A program made the translations under genes and the position numbers. Source: Rhynchopus euleeides (lineage: Eukaryota > Euglenozoa > Diplonemea > Diplonemida > Diplonemidae). From it: a stretch of DNA of 64,000 bases. The notes beneath the pieces were generated by a model. The model had not been told where the DNA came from and made no database searches. It was given only the letters and a program-made list of their open reading frames with translations. The stretch lies in NCBI GenBank assembly GCA_963210315.1, contig OY723276.1:992001-1056000 (forward strand). Direction: 5' to 3'. Below, in pieces: positions 1-9,300 of the stretch (position 1 is its first letter; each line of letters begins with the position of its first letter).

Positions 1-377
1 AGATCGGCGTCCTTGCCCCTGTTCCAATATGCACAGCTGGGAAAGAGTCTCTCCATACACATCATCGGTGCATGGGTGTATCTGCCACGCACGCACGGCG
101 AGGGGATGTGGGAGAGGTCCATGGCTTCCGGGTGGTTCAGAGCTCTAGCGCAGCTAGGGCGATGACGGACTCCCGCAAGCAAAAGGGCTGGCTTGCCCCT
201 ACCACCTACCAGGTGCCATCGACGCTCCAAAAAGATTCATGTGTGTGTGTGTGTTTTGAAACCAGAGTTTGCGTAGCGTACTCTTGATAGGGTACTGGCC
301 ACGCCGTGTGTGTGTGTAGTGATAGTGGTTTTAAGTGGGTAACCCTGCGCGGATCTGTGCCCACTCCCCGCCCACCC
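1..377. other. Sequence beyond the LINE RT stop, probably its 3' UTR
   Basis: No convincing gene. On the minus strand this follows the stop codon of the RT/RNase H ORF, so it is probably the 3' untranslated end of the retrotransposon. It holds two short GT microsatellites, near 240-255 and 307-319. No poly-A or tail repeat marking the element end is visible, so the element may run past the window edge. Confidence 0.4.
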
Positions 378-3300
378 CTACGTCACAGCGGATGCCCCAC
401 TCGGGTTAGAGTGTGGGGCCAACTCAGTGCCACTCCGAGGAGGGCGTGAGGCATAGCCAGCGTGGTGCGTGCCGCAACAGTGTGTGAGTGATTTCGCACT
501 GCTGTGGCAGTCCCCGCACCGGCCCATGCGATGCGTCTTGCAAAATTCCATGGTGACTTGCAAGCCGTCGTTCTTCCCGTGGTGGTCCCGGCAGCAGTCC
601 TCTTCCGAGAGGCGCCGGCGCCGGCAGTCCACGCAGCGGGGTTTCCAGTGCAGAGCGCAAGTAAGCATCTTCGCGTTCCGTCTGGCTCCAGGGGGGGCAG
701 TCCGGGGAGCAGCGCCCCGTCGTTCCCATGACCGTCCTGTCCGGGCGTTGGCTTGCCGGCTGCTGGCAGTCCATTGCTGGGCCGCTTGCTGCCACCCCTC
801 TGGGTAGTGGGGCTGCGGTGCGAAGGTTGCGGCCCACGCCATGCCGCGGGAGTGGAAGGCTGTGTCCCGCTGGTTCAAGCCCGGGCCTGCCGTGTGCGCT
901 TGGAGGCTGCGCATCACCGACTCGGTGGCTGGGCTGAGCTGGGCTCTCCTGGACAGGCCCCCTGCCACGGTTCCCCCGATCGCGGTGAGGACAGTGGAGC
1001 TCGCAGTGTGGCCACAGTGCCATGGTTGCTTGGAAGTCTTGCGCACCACCTCGCAGAGCTGCCTCAACGAGTGAGCCTTGCCCAGGATGCTCTTCTGGAA
1101 GGCTGCGAAGTCCTGCCGCAGCTGCTCCTGCGAGGTCTCCCCCTGCCTCTCAGCCTCGTCCATGGCGGCGTTGCTGAGGGCGTCCGCATCGACGTTGAGC
1201 TCCCGTTTCACGTGCTCATACGTAAGGGTGATCCGGGGCCCGAGGTCGGCAGCCAGCCGTGCCGTGCTGAGGAAGAGGGGGCGGAGGGATTTATCGCGGC
1301 AAACCGCTTCCCCTTTTAGGTGTCGCAGCACCACCTGCGAGTCACCCCGCACCGTAACGTTCCCCTCAGGGGGCGGGTCGCCCCTTCTGAGCAGCCGTAG
1401 GCCCGCTCGAACCCCTTCGTACTCAGCGATGTTGTTGCTGCGTACGTTCAGCAGAGGGAGGATCTCTTCCGACACCTTGAGGCCGTCTCGGTAGAGCACC
1501 GCACCTGCACCCGCCAGGGCGAAGGGGGTGCCGTTGTCCCTTGCTCCGCCGTCGAAGTAGAGGGTGAGCCCCGGGGCTGTGTCCTCGGGGATGCGTGGGC
1601 GGGCCTCCCGCGGCCCCCTCTCAGGGGGGTCAGGTGTGTGGGGGCGGATGCGGCGCGTTTCGACTTCTGGGAGGGTGAGGCCGGTCGACAGCTCAAAGTC
1701 GACAGCCAACTCCATGAGGGTCACGGTGTGCTCCCCTCCCTGCGGCCCCCATTTCAGGCCCCGCAGCCAGTCGCAGAGGGCCACCCACAGCTCCGGGGGG
1801 CGCTTGCCCCACGTCTGTTTGACAGTGGACGGCGCCCGCACAGGGATGCAGGCCCGTTCGGGGTTGGGCGTGCACCACCCCCATGGATAGTGAAGGGTGC
1901 GGTGGTGGCGCGCGGAGCGGTCGAGCAGTCCATCTTTCTCCTGCCGCGCCGAGAGGATTGCAATGAAGTAGCGGTGCAGCTGCGCCACTATATCCACCCT
2001 GCGTGCGAAGGATAGTGGCAGGGGCTGCCTGTCCTCCGGGATGCCGTGTCTAAAGGCGGGCGCCACCCCGCATAACGCCAAGCAAGGTGGCCAGGTTGAC
2101 CGGTCCACAGCCGTAATGGGGTGGTTTTGTCGGATTGGGTCCCACGCGGAGCACTCCCACCATAGGTGCATCACCGTCTCGGGGGTGCCTGCGTTGCAGT
2201 ATCGGCAGATCCCGCCCTGCCCCGTGCGCCCTCGGACAGGCACCGCCCCTGCAATGACGGAACGAAGGAGGCCCCGTTGGTATCCCGTGACCGCGGCGCC
2301 CTCTCCCTCCAGGACGCAGCGTGTGGCTTGCCCGTCGATGCCGTGCTGAGCGCCCGCAAAGTCGTCACGACGACCAGCCAGCGCCTTGGCCACCTGTGTA
2401 CGTAGGGCCTGGCGGAGGTCATGAGCGAAGATCCCCCATCCGCTCGTTGTTGCTGCGGTGGGGTCGAAGACTATGCTCCGTCCCGCTTCATCAGTGTAAG
2501 ATAGGGTGGTCGCCGTGCTCCAGCTCCATCCTATCCACCGAAGGGCCGCTCGGAAAAGCGCGAAGGGGCCTGTCCCTGTAAGCCTCACTCTGCTATCCCA
2601 AGCCGTCTCAGACAGAACCCTGCAGCGGTCCCACTTCTTGACCTGCATGGCCCAGGTGGTGATCTGCCGGTAGCGGGGGGCGACGGCGGGGTCCACCCGA
2701 TGTGCATGGTGGAGGACATCCAGCACAGCCTCCCGCGCCCTGCGGGGGGGTCCGGACCACAGCGCGGCGACGAAGAGCCCCCTCCATCGCCTGATGTCGG
2801 CGTCCTCCCAGCGGGTGACCAGGGCGTCGTAGTAGAGCCTGGACCCCGCTGTCATCGCTGCTGCCTGCCCCTTCCACTGCACCGGTAGGGGCAGTGCCGA
2901 GGTCCTGCGCAGGTTCTGCTCTGCGCCCTCTTTTCGGCGGGCGACGCGCTCCGATTTGGGCACCTCGGGTCCCTCGAGCGGGCGCGCATGCAGCATGGCC
3001 CCGAGGCAGTCGAAGCTTTCGCGCTGTCGAAGGGGGGTAGCCGTGCCGTCCCGTGTCCGGTAGACTATCGGGGTCAACGGCTCGGGGGACGTCGAGAAGA
3101 CATGTGACTTGACCTCTGCGCATATTACCATCCCGGTATCGTGGGAGAAATCTGCAGAGTCATCCACCACTGCTTGCAAGGTCCCCGGGCTGGGGGTCAC
3201 CGCGTACACATCGTCCACAAACGACAACGCCCTCGTGCCCTGCCGGTGCTCCGCCATGCGCATCCATACACCCACCAGCACGTTGATCAGCACGACGCTA

Positions 3301-4277
3301 ATGGGGCAGCCCTGCATGATGCCGTTGGTTGGCAGGAAGCCCTCTCCGATAGTGCCGCTTACCCGGAAGTGCCGCTGCATTGACCCGTACGCTGCCCGCA
3401 GGGTGCGCAGGACTCGGCCGTCGAAGCCGAGCTCCGCAGCTAGACAGAAGGTCAGGTCAATCGGCACCGTGTCGAAGCATTTCTTAAAGTCTAGGGCGAC
3501 ACCGTACAGTGGCTGTCCTGTGAGGTGGGCCTCTTCGATCCGTGCTGCCAGGTGCCAGATGAGGTCCTCCGCGCCGTGGCCAGGTCTGCATCCGTGCAAG
3601 TCCTCAGGCGCAATGCTCTCCAGCCACTTCAGCGCAGGCTTCACTCGGATTGCTGCCCACACCCTGTACAGCACGGGAGTGATGCTGATGGGGCGCTGCG
3701 ACAGCGGCTCACCTGAGCTGCCGGGCTTGGGAATGAGGCAAATCATGGCGTGCATCAGCTGCTCCGGCCATTCGCCCGATCTCTCGACCTCATTGAACAC
3801 CTCCGCGAACAACTTGAGGAGGTCCCCTGGGAGTTGCCGCAGCTCGTGCACCCTCCAGCCGTGTAGGCCCGGCGAGGTGGATGTAGACATTTTAGCCAGC
3901 GCTGTCCCAACGTCTTCTGCCGTAATGGTCTTACACTCCATCTCGGCCGGGTCAGGGAGGAAGTCGCTGTACCTCTGTCGGAAGGTGTCCCAGCGAGGCT
4001 CAGGCGTCGTCGCATACTTCCGGAAGTAGCCCCCCCACGCAGTATCGCTCCTCAGCAGTTCATCCGCCTCCTTGGGGCAGGCCGTGAAGGAGCCATCCTC
4101 GCGGCGCATGAAGGTGGTAGGGGCGCAGAAGCGGTCTGCGAGGTACGAGAACACTATCCCCGCCTCCTGCGTCCAGGCCTTCTGCATCCTCGCCTTCCAC
4201 GTGCGGAGTCTTTCGTCGCGGAGCGCGTCGAACATGCCTCGCTGAGATCCCTCGCTGAGATCCCTCCAGGGCGACAA
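378..4277 (-). CDS. LINE ORF: reverse transcriptase, CCHC knuckle, RNase H, doubled C-terminal Cys/His motif
   Basis: Copies element RNA into DNA at the target site. Visible along the 1299 residues counted from the first Met: RT fingers with RPISIT near 195; LDFKKCFDTV near 262 (first catalytic Asp); GIMQGCPIS near 319; FVDD near 353 as the YxDD-box variant. A Cys-Cys-His-Cys knuckle (CRYC...H...C) lies at about 691-709. A type I RNase H spans about 903-1040 with D909, E952, D979 and D1030/1032. Two copies of a C-x2-H-x4-C-x2-C-x9-C-C-x2-H-H motif lie near 1207-1233 and 1246-1272. The first Met need not be the real start: the frame overlaps the end of the upstream endonuclease ORF and is joined to it if one unit of the 4238-4263 duplication is ignored. 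RT and RNase H calls are strong; the role of the C-terminal motif is unknown. Confidence 0.92.
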   Translation of the reverse strand: MSPWRDLSEGSQRGMFDALRDERLRTWKARMQKAWTQEAGIVFSYLADRFCAPTTFMRREDGSFTACPKEADELLRSDTAWGGYFRKYATTPEPRWDTFRQRYSDFLPDPAEMECKTITAEDVGTALAKMSTSTSPGLHGWRVHELRQLPGDLLKLFAEVFNEVERSGEWPEQLMHAMICLIPKPGSSGEPLSQRPISITPVLYRVWAAIRVKPALKWLESIAPEDLHGCRPGHGAEDLIWHLAARIEEAHLTGQPLYGVALDFKKCFDTVPIDLTFCLAAELGFDGRVLRTLRAAYGSMQRHFRVSGTIGEGFLPTNGIMQGCPISVVLINVLVGVWMRMAEHRQGTRALSFVDDVYAVTPSPGTLQAVVDDSADFSHDTGMVICAEVKSHVFSTSPEPLTPIVYRTRDGTATPLRQRESFDCLGAMLHARPLEGPEVPKSERVARRKEGAEQNLRRTSALPLPVQWKGQAAAMTAGSRLYYDALVTRWEDADIRRWRGLFVAALWSGPPRRAREAVLDVLHHAHRVDPAVAPRYRQITTWAMQVKKWDRCRVLSETAWDSRVRLTGTGPFALFRAALRWIGWSWSTATTLSYTDEAGRSIVFDPTAATTSGWGIFAHDLRQALRTQVAKALAGRRDDFAGAQHGIDGQATRCVLEGEGAAVTGYQRGLLRSVIAGAVPVRGRTGQGGICRYCNAGTPETVMHLWWECSAWDPIRQNHPITAVDRSTWPPCLALCGVAPAFRHGIPEDRQPLPLSFARRVDIVAQLHRYFIAILSARQEKDGLLDRSARHHRTLHYPWGWCTPNPERACIPVRAPSTVKQTWGKRPPELWVALCDWLRGLKWGPQGGEHTVTLMELAVDFELSTGLTLPEVETRRIRPHTPDPPERGPREARPRIPEDTAPGLTLYFDGGARDNGTPFALAGAGAVLYRDGLKVSEEILPLLNVRSNNIAEYEGVRAGLRLLRRGDPPPEGNVTVRGDSQVVLRHLKGEAVCRDKSLRPLFLSTARLAADLGPRITLTYEHVKRELNVDADALSNAAMDEAERQGETSQEQLRQDFAAFQKSILGKAHSLRQLCEVVRKTSKQPWHCGHTASSTVLTAIGGTVAGGLSRRAQLSPATESVMRSLQAHTAGPGLNQRDTAFHSRGMAWAATFAPQPHYPEGWQQAAQQWTASSRQANARTGRSWERRGAAPRTAPPGARRNAKMLTCALHWKPRCVDCRRRRLSEEDCCRDHHGKNDGLQVTMEFCKTHRMGRCGDCHSSAKSLTHCCGTHHAGYASRPPRSGTELAPHSNPSGASAVT

Positions 4278-6447
4278 GGGCCATCTCCATCGTCTCGAGG
4301 TCCGGCAGTTGTGAGGTGGTGCCCGCCAGCGCCGCCTCCAGCCCCGGGGGAAGGCCCCCTCCCTTCAGCCGCTTCTTCGCAGCGTCCCAGGCGTGCTCTT
4401 CGTTGGGTGTGGGGGGGTATGGCGCAGACTCCAGCAGTCGGTGGCGGCCCTCCAGGATGAGGGTCCGGAGGTTCCCCAACAGCTTGTCCTTCGCCCGGGT
4501 GTTCTTGTCGCCCGCTCCTCGGGCGGAGGCGGGGCGGTGTTTGGTGGCCACCCTCGACTGCTGCATGTGGTAGCCCTCCGCCCTGCCCGTGTACGCCGCT
4601 TCCTGCCTTCCGAGTTGGCCCACGTGGACACGCTTCAGGAAGTTCTCGCTGCAGGCTGAGGCCCGGCGGAGGAGTTGCGCTCCTGTTGCACCCTTTTTCG
4701 TTTTCTCTGCGGTTAGCACATCCAGCAGCACCTCTCTGGCGGCAGCGCCCCCGAGCGTGGGCTTGCACTTAGGAAAGGGGGCGGGGAGGATGCAGATTTG
4801 CTTCGGTCGGCGGAAGGCGGCGAGGTCGAGGTCGACGAAGAGCGGGCAGTGCGTGGGGATGCCGTATTCGCCCTTTTCTGCCACCTCGACGGAGCGCAAG
4901 GCCGGCGCCGCGCAGGGGTTCAGCAGGCAGATGTCCAGTCTGGTGCCTTCCTTCGATGCCCAGCAGGTGTTCCGAACTTCCTGCTGTTTCAGCTCTGCGT
5001 ATGAGACCGCCGCATCGGTCCAACCACCCACCCGGCACGCCTGGGATAGGACGGCACTGGTCTCCGGGTTGGTGTTGAGGTCCCCCAGCAGCAACACGGG
5101 CACCTGCCCCAGGCCGGCTGCGAGGTCCAGCGCCTCCTGCAGGAGGGTCTCCCGCTGCACTCGCACCTCCATCCCAGAGTGACCATAAACGCACAGGATG
5201 TGGAGCGCTGTCTTGCCGTTACTGGTTGCGAGCACCACGTGTACCAGGCGGGTACTGTCATGCAGCTTCTTTTCCAGCTTGGTCTTCGGTTGCACCACTT
5301 GCGCTACCAGGCCCTCTTTTGCCATGACTGCCACTCCTCCGGGTCGGGTCTGCTCGTAGCCATTGGCCCCCTTGACTTTGGGCATGCCCTTACCCCAGTG
5401 CATGGACCAGCCGTGGGCCGCGAAGTAGCTGCTGAGCGTGCCCTTGCTGGGGTCCGGGACACGCGTTTCTTGCAGGGCCACAACGTCTGCCTTCAGGTCC
5501 GCCACATCACACAAGTGGGTTGACAGCGACGTGACGTTGGCTGACGCCACCCTGAGTACCCCAGGAGACGCTGGCCGCGGCGCGGGGCGTCGCGGCGGCG
5601 GCCTGGGAGCAGGGCCGCGTATCGGGGAGATTGTGGTAGCGGCGGTTGCGGTTGGAGCTACAGGAGGAGGAGTGGGAGTCGCGGTGGGGAGTTTCCATCT
5701 GTTCGTGGAGGCTGCTAACTCCCTGGCTAGCGTGAGGGGGATGCGCAGCACGTCGTAGTGGAAGGGCCTCCACGTGAGGCATATCACTTTGTCGCCTGAC
5801 CCGACGCGCCCCAGGTGCAGCCTATCCGTAGTGCCGAGGACCCACACCTGGGCCCCCAACACCTCAGCCGCTACCCTGAGTGTAGCCCCGTCCCCGTAGA
5901 CCCCGCTCTGTGCCTGCGCCGCGATGTAGTCGTCGTAGGACGGGGGTGCCCGGGGGTCATCTATATCGGGCGCGTAGGTTGCTCGCCTCTCGGCGTCCTG
6001 TCCCAGGGCTTCGACTACAGCTGCTCTGAGAGAGGCCGCCGTCCATCCCGCACATTGCACCGCGAGGCCGGTGTATTGGCAGTTGCCGTCTTTTGCCACC
6101 GCCTCACGCACTGCCAGCAGTCGTTGCGCCATCTCTGCCAGCCATCGGTCGTCCTGCTCTACTGAGGAGGGGGAGTACTCCTGTCCCCCTCCTCCCCGGA
6201 GCCCCCGGGGTTCTCCTGCCCCAGGGGCGTGGCTTCTATGCACTCTCGCTCTATCTAAAGGCCCCGCAGAGGTTACTCCTGTCCCTGCGGGTTTTGGTTC
6301 TCTATGGGGGGGTTGTGGGGAGGGTTCGCCGGCGGCGAGAGGGTGCTGCGCCACGGGCGCTCCCCCTATCCCCTGGTCGGCGCCCCCGCCGGGGGAACCG
6401 GAAGCCTTAGGGTGTAGGCCGGGTCCCCCCTTGAGGGGGCGCCTCAC
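4060..6447 (-). CDS. LINE ORF2 N-terminal half: OTU-like cysteine protease plus APE-type endonuclease
   Basis: About 795 codons. Residues about 115-235 (roughly 6105-5745) look like an OTU cysteine protease: a DGNC motif with candidate nucleophile C123, a YDDYIAAQ...GVYGDG middle block and PFHYD with candidate His 230. Residues about 297-545 (roughly 5559-4812) are an exonuclease-endonuclease-phosphatase domain: SANVTSL (N304), LQETRV (E327), GGVAVM, VYGHSG, LLLGDLN (D456/N458), TRLDICLLN (D505) and THCPLF (H533). This nicks target DNA. The listed first codon is GTG, and the first in-frame ATG is near residue 106, just before the OTU domain. The frame is the same as ORF1, one UAG and one GGG codon downstream. 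The last ~70 codons are out of frame with RT because of the 13-bp duplication, so the true protein probably continues into RT. EN is sure; OTU is likely. Confidence 0.85.
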   Translation of the reverse strand: MRRPLKGGPGLHPKASGSPGGGADQGIGGAPVAQHPLAAGEPSPQPPHREPKPAGTGVTSAGPLDRARVHRSHAPGAGEPRGLRGGGGQEYSPSSVEQDDRWLAEMAQRLLAVREAVAKDGNCQYTGLAVQCAGWTAASLRAAVVEALGQDAERRATYAPDIDDPRAPPSYDDYIAAQAQSGVYGDGATLRVAAEVLGAQVWVLGTTDRLHLGRVGSGDKVICLTWRPFHYDVLRIPLTLARELAASTNRWKLPTATPTPPPVAPTATAATTISPIRGPAPRPPPRRPAPRPASPGVLRVASANVTSLSTHLCDVADLKADVVALQETRVPDPSKGTLSSYFAAHGWSMHWGKGMPKVKGANGYEQTRPGGVAVMAKEGLVAQVVQPKTKLEKKLHDSTRLVHVVLATSNGKTALHILCVYGHSGMEVRVQRETLLQEALDLAAGLGQVPVLLLGDLNTNPETSAVLSQACRVGGWTDAAVSYAELKQQEVRNTCWASKEGTRLDICLLNPCAAPALRSVEVAEKGEYGIPTHCPLFVDLDLAAFRRPKQICILPAPFPKCKPTLGGAAAREVLLDVLTAEKTKKGATGAQLLRRASACSENFLKRVHVGQLGRQEAAYTGRAEGYHMQQSRVATKHRPASARGAGDKNTRAKDKLLGNLRTLILEGRHRLLESAPYPPTPNEEHAWDAAKKRLKGGGLPPGLEAALAGTTSQLPDLETMEMALVALEGSQRGISARHVRRAPRRKTPHVEGEDAEGLDAGGGDSVLVPRRPLLRPYHLHAPRGWLLHGLPQGGG
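4238..4263. repeat. 13-bp tandem duplication at the endonuclease/RT frame break
   Basis: The unit ctcgctgagatcc occurs twice, at 4238-4250 and 4251-4263. Thirteen bases shift the frame by one. The endonuclease ORF codons begin at positions divisible by 3 and the RT codons at positions leaving remainder 2; removing 13 bases brings the two into register. The residues SQRG are read in both frames across the duplication, as expected. Confidence 0.85.
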
Positions 6448-6450
6448 CCC

Positions 6451-6453
6451 CTA
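6451..6453 (-). promoter_or_regulatory. In-frame UAG between ORF1 and ORF2, candidate readthrough codon
   Basis: ORF1 and the OTU/endonuclease ORF use the same frame. Reading the minus strand, TAC TAG GGG GTG links them, so a single UAG is the only barrier. No ATG lies near the start of the downstream ORF, whose first ATG is ~105 codons in. Readthrough, or initiation at that internal ATG, would each explain expression. A C/G-rich stretch follows directly and could fold. Confidence 0.45.
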
Positions 6454-8922
6454 GTAGGGGGTGTAGCGCTTAGCCCCCCTCCACAGTAGGGGTGCCTTGC
6501 CGTTCTTGCCCGCGCCCTTTCCCGCCACTCGGGGTGTGTCGGTGACGTCCTGATCAGCTGCCGCGTCCCCTTGTCCGGCCTCGGCCCCTTTGTTCCCGGG
6601 CGCGGGTTGCTGAGGGGGGGGTAGCTGCTCGGACGCCGGGGGCTGCCCTTCGCCTCCGCATCCAGGGTCAGGCTGCTGCTGCTGCGGTGCGGGCACGGGT
6701 GTATCCCCGGGCGCAGGGGCGGCTGCGGGCGCTGCGGAGGTGGCGGTGGTGGTGTTGTTGTTGCTATCAGACGCGGGGGGTTCGAGGTCAGCGTTGGCTG
6801 TGGGGGCAGGTTGGTCAGCCCCTGCCGGTGGTGGCGCGATTGCCGTTTTGGTCTGGGCCGGCTCCGCTGTTGCCGCCACTGGGGGGGGTGGCGCCGTTGT
6901 TGCTGTTGTTGTTGCTGCCGTTGCCGTAGCATGGCGCAGCGCCTCCCTCACCTGCACATCCTCGCGGATGACCTCTTGCAGGGTCGCCGAGGCCCTCTCC
7001 CGTTCCCTGGAGGTGTCCCTGCCCTCGCGGTTGCGGGCCCGCCGCGGGGAGCGGCACCGGCTCCTGCGCTGCTCACCTGGCCTCCCCCGGGCGGGCTGGG
7101 CATGGTAGTGGTGGTGGAGCTCGGCGAGGTGCGCCCTCGTCTCCTCCGCGACTGCCCGCTGTGATTCAGCGAGCTCGGCGCGCATCCCCTCCAGCTGCCG
7201 CCGCCCGTCTGCCACCATTGCCTGCTGGGCGTCATTGCCCACGCGCTGCCTGCCCAGCTCCTCCCGGAGCTCGCCCAGCTGCTGCTCGCTCGCAGCCCGC
7301 AGGCCGTCCGCAGTCGCCTGCGCTGTCGCCTGCACGTCGGCGAGGGCGGCTGTCAGGCGCGCGTCCGCCTGGGCTTGGCTGAGGCGCCCCTCCTCGGCGA
7401 CGGCGGCCAACCGCGACAGCAGCTCCACCCCTTGCTGTTGCTGCTCACCTAGCGCGGCCGTGATGCGGGCGACCTCCGCCTGTCCCGCGCTGCTCACCCG
7501 CTTCTGTTCGTCCTTGAAGGACTTGAACTCCTTGCGGAGGCCGCTCATGCCCGTCTGCAGGGACTTCGCCTGGAGCTGGGGCAGTGCCTGCTGCGCCTCC
7601 CCCACGCTCCCCTGCAGCCCCAGCATCGCTTCCCGGGCCCCCTGCACCTCCGCGAGCAGGGCGTGGCGGTGCTCCTCGCTCTGGTCGTGGCGGGTGGTGT
7701 GCTGCTGCAGCTGCTCCCGCACTGCCCGAAGGCTCGCCTCCAGCGTCGCCGCCCTCCCGCCGAGGGCCTCACCCCTGCGGCGCTCTTCCCCGAGGCCGCT
7801 CTCCGCGTCCTTGCGCAGGCCAACAAGCAGGCCGCGCAGCTCCCCGTGCACTCGGGCGTGCTCCACGCCCTGCCCCTCCAGCTGCGCCTTCAGCTCGCGC
7901 ACAGCCTTCGGTGTGCCAGGCTGGGGGGGAGTCGCGGCGGGACGCTCCTGGAGGTCGTCCAGCTGGCGCTGCTGGGCTGCCAGGCGCTGCAGGAGCTCAT
8001 CCTGCCGGGCCTGCTGCTCCCCGAGCTGCTGCTGGAGTCGCCGTACCTCGGCGCGCTCCCCCTGCGCGGCTGCCTTCTGCTCCCCAAGCTCCTGTTGAAG
8101 TCGCCGCACTTCGGCGCGCTCCCCTTGCGTGGCCGCCTGCTGGTGGCCTTGTTGTGTAGCGAGTTGTTGCTCAAGGCGCTGTCGCTGCTGGTCCTGCTGC
8201 CTCTGCTGCTCCTTGAGCAGATCGTGCAGGCGCTGCACCTCCTGCTGCAGCGCGGGTACGCCGTCCTGCGTGGCGCCGGCGCCAGGGTCGGCTGCGGTGG
8301 CGGCGGCGGTGGTTGCGGCGGGGTCGTGGCCGAGGGCCACGAGGCGGCGGCCCAGACGCTCCAGGTCCTTCTGGAGCCGCTCCACACGCTGGCGGGCCTG
8401 CTGCGCGTGCTGCTGCGCGGCCGCCGCGGCGCCACCCCCGCGTCCGGTCTTCCCCAGGTGCGTCCTGGACTTGGCGGCCCGGCCCGCCTTCGCCGCCGCC
8501 TCGCGCTCTTCCCGCACTCTGGCCTGGAGGCCATCGTACCGCCTCTTGAGGCGGTCCAGCTCCTCTCCCTTCTTCCGCTCCTCCGCCTGCCGCCGCTTCT
8601 CCTCCTCCAGCAACGCCGTGTCCGTGAGAGCCACGGCCTTGCCGTTCACCTGCACCGACCATGTGGGGGGGGTGCCAGAGGGGGGGGGGCTGTCCGCGAT
8701 GATGACGGCTACGCCGTCCTTCGGCTCCTCGACATGCGCCTCCCACTGGAGGTGGCGGAGGATGGCGCGGACATGCGCCGCGCGGTACAGGGGGGGGAGG
8801 GGCCCGAGGGTGTATTCCCGGGGTTCGTTGAAAACGAGGGGGGGCAGGGGGGCGGCCTGTTGGCCACCGGCCTGGGGGCCGGTGTTACCGGAGGAGACCC
8901 CGTGGAGGTCGGCCTGTGACAT
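6451..8922 (-). CDS. LINE ORF1: long coiled-coil protein
   Basis: 823 codons from an ATG at 8922-8920. No RRM, esterase or zinc knuckle is evident. Residues about 110-590 are a long Gln/Glu/Arg/Ala/Leu-rich segment with many LQ and heptad-like runs, a strong coiled-coil candidate. It is followed by an Arg/Ser-rich patch near 635-660 and a Pro/Ala/Thr/Gln-rich tail. Coiled coils are common in LINE ORF1 proteins, where they drive trimer formation and RNA binding, so a nucleoprotein role is inferred from position and shape only. The ORF ends at UAG (6453-6451), and the same frame continues open through the OTU and endonuclease domains. The 5' flank has a TG microsatellite at about 8949-8965. Confidence 0.75.
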   Translation of the reverse strand: MSQADLHGVSSGNTGPQAGGQQAAPLPPLVFNEPREYTLGPLPPLYRAAHVRAILRHLQWEAHVEEPKDGVAVIIADSPPPSGTPPTWSVQVNGKAVALTDTALLEEEKRRQAEERKKGEELDRLKRRYDGLQARVREEREAAAKAGRAAKSRTHLGKTGRGGGAAAAAQQHAQQARQRVERLQKDLERLGRRLVALGHDPAATTAAATAADPGAGATQDGVPALQQEVQRLHDLLKEQQRQQDQQRQRLEQQLATQQGHQQAATQGERAEVRRLQQELGEQKAAAQGERAEVRRLQQQLGEQQARQDELLQRLAAQQRQLDDLQERPAATPPQPGTPKAVRELKAQLEGQGVEHARVHGELRGLLVGLRKDAESGLGEERRRGEALGGRAATLEASLRAVREQLQQHTTRHDQSEEHRHALLAEVQGAREAMLGLQGSVGEAQQALPQLQAKSLQTGMSGLRKEFKSFKDEQKRVSSAGQAEVARITAALGEQQQQGVELLSRLAAVAEEGRLSQAQADARLTAALADVQATAQATADGLRAASEQQLGELREELGRQRVGNDAQQAMVADGRRQLEGMRAELAESQRAVAEETRAHLAELHHHYHAQPARGRPGEQRRSRCRSPRRARNREGRDTSRERERASATLQEVIREDVQVREALRHATATAATTTATTAPPPPVAATAEPAQTKTAIAPPPAGADQPAPTANADLEPPASDSNNNTTTATSAAPAAAPAPGDTPVPAPQQQQPDPGCGGEGQPPASEQLPPPQQPAPGNKGAEAGQGDAAADQDVTDTPRVAGKGAGKNGKAPLLWRGAKRYTPY

Positions 8923-9300
8923 CCTGCCCGTGTATCCCTCTCTCCTCCTGTGTGTGTGTGTGTGTCAGTGGAGTTCACAGCAGGAACATCAGGGGTTCTT
9001 CGGTGTGTTCTCCTGCAGGGCAGAGCCTCTCATGAGGGCACTGCCGGCAGGGTGTTGGTGTGCCCTTCTGCAGGCCCAGGCTGATTCGCAGCCCCCTCTC
9101 CCCCTCCCCCGCCTCCGCCCCGTCCCAGCCTCTGCTCTGAGAGCATCGGTGCAGCGATCTGTAGTGTTAGGTGTTTGCTATAATGGGGGGTCTTCGCTGG
9201 TCGTTATTCTCCGTCAATCTTCGTCAGTTTTCAGCCAATTCAACAGGAAATGCACCAAATGTACTGGCGACCATCCCATAGTGAGGACCCCCCTTTGGGG
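8923..9300. other. LINE 5' flank / intergenic
   Basis: Contains the TG run and unremarkable sequence. It probably includes the LINE 5' UTR, but no element boundary can be placed. Confidence 0.3.

Larger units (their letters stand above)
378..8922 (-). mobile_element. Non-LTR retrotransposon (LINE) with OTU, endonuclease, RT and RNase H
   Basis: Three long minus-strand ORFs follow each other without a gap: a coiled-coil ORF1, an OTU-protease plus APE-endonuclease ORF, and an RT/RNase H ORF. No LTR is seen and an APE-type endonuclease lies upstream of RT, which is the non-LTR arrangement; RNase H after RT recalls the I/Ingi/Tad-like groups. Outer ends are not resolved: the 5' UTR probably lies within 8923-9290 and the 3' UTR within 1-377. 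The reading frames are intact except for one UAG between ORF1 and ORF2 and a 13-bp duplication between endonuclease and RT, so this is a young or recently dead copy. Confidence 0.85.

Noticed and set aside
3109..4029. 306-aa plus-strand ORF
   Set aside because: Antisense of the RT domain.
7663..8919. 418-aa plus-strand ORF
   Set aside because: Antisense shadow of the GC-rich coiled-coil ORF1.
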